From: a virus
Strand: one strand, 5' to 3'
DNA: 36,998 bases
IMG/VR virus record: IMGVR_UViG_3300044294_000442
Span: 1-36,998 of that record
Below are positions 36,874 to 36,998 of the stretch, piece after piece. The first letter of the stretch is position 1; every line of letters starts with the position of its first letter. The notes beneath the pieces were generated by a model. That model was not told the origin of the DNA and ran no database searches. It worked only from the letters and a program-made list of their open reading frames with translations. A program made the translations under genes and the position numbers.

Positions 36874-36998
36874 AAAAAAAAATTATGAAATATTTTATTG
36901 GAGTTTTAATTGTTTTTATAATACCTATAGTTATTGGTCTAGGTCTGTGGTCTATTAAAGATAAACATTTTGGTTTTACTAATGTTTGTAACGAACAG
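36870..36998 (+). CDS. Probable exported or membrane protein, cut by window edge
   Basis: 43 codons are seen before the window ends. The start is Lys-rich (MKKKIMKYF), followed by a hydrophobic segment (IGVLIVFIIPIVIGLGLW), the shape of a signal anchor or signal peptide. SIKDKHFGFTNVCNEQ then follows. The ATG overlaps the upstream TGA. Function cannot be told. Confidence 0.6.
   Translation, partial: MKKKIMKYFIGVLIVFIIPIVIGLGLWSIKDKHFGFTNVCNEQ

Overview
The window is a strongly AT-rich stretch of a double-stranded DNA bacteriophage genome. The genes are short, tightly packed and often overlapping. No ribosomal RNA or host chromosomal housekeeping block is visible. It contains a phage replication, repair and nucleotide-metabolism module, but no virion structural gene that I can recognise. 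Two features suggest a proteobacterial host, possibly betaproteobacterial: the near-canonical IscU and ErpA proteins, and a circularly permuted (two-piece) tmRNA with a beta/gamma-like tag. The host is an inference.

Left arm, about 1-29800, minus strand. It is read here from high to low coordinates. Accessory genes lie between about 25.2 and 29.8 kb: small proteins, Hsp20, a DUF5664-type dATP/dGTP diphosphohydrolase and a UvdE-type UV endonuclease. The permuted tmRNA gene ssrA follows at about 24.87-25.2 kb. Next is a sugar and glycosyl block with a class II aldolase, a GT2 protein and a GT17-methyltransferase fusion, then a tRNA with anticodon CAU and a group of small and helix-turn-helix genes. 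A five-bladed-propeller glycosidase-like protein, a TPR protein and a PC4-like ssDNA-binding protein come next. The replication cluster then runs: split NAD-dependent DNA ligase, multi-HTH protein, DnaB-type helicase, primase, family A polymerase, UvsW-like helicase, ssDNA-binding candidate, SbcD and SbcC homologues, Holliday-junction-resolvase-like nuclease, flap endonuclease, a degenerate dUTPase and class II ribonucleotide reductase (cut by the window edge). As I recall it, this order resembles the D-gene region of phage T5, including the two-gene ligase and a dut gene beside the flap nuclease.

Right arm, about 29900-36998, plus strand. It begins at a divergent promoter pair. It carries thyX, erpA-like and iscU, then many small conserved or unknown phage proteins, an HTH protein paralogous to two on the left arm, a tRNA-Leu(UAA) with an abnormally short variable loop, and small membrane proteins. 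The last genes are chained by ATGA start/stop overlaps.

Regulation. At least twelve sites match TTGnnn-17 bp-TATAAT, all with exactly 17 bp between the boxes and most with TTGAAT/TTGAAA. Two place the predicted transcript start at the start codon, which suggests leaderless mRNAs. Several GC-rich hairpins with T-runs look like terminators. The hsp20 gene has a roughly 270-nt structured leader. Its last hairpin hides the ribosome-binding site behind a UUGCU element with a bulged G, the signature of ROSE RNA thermometers.

The most notable findings are the phage-borne two-piece tmRNA with a 13-bp precursor stem and the tag ANDEVFVLAA, the ROSE-like thermometer, the IscU/ErpA pair and the class I-shaped tRNA-Leu.
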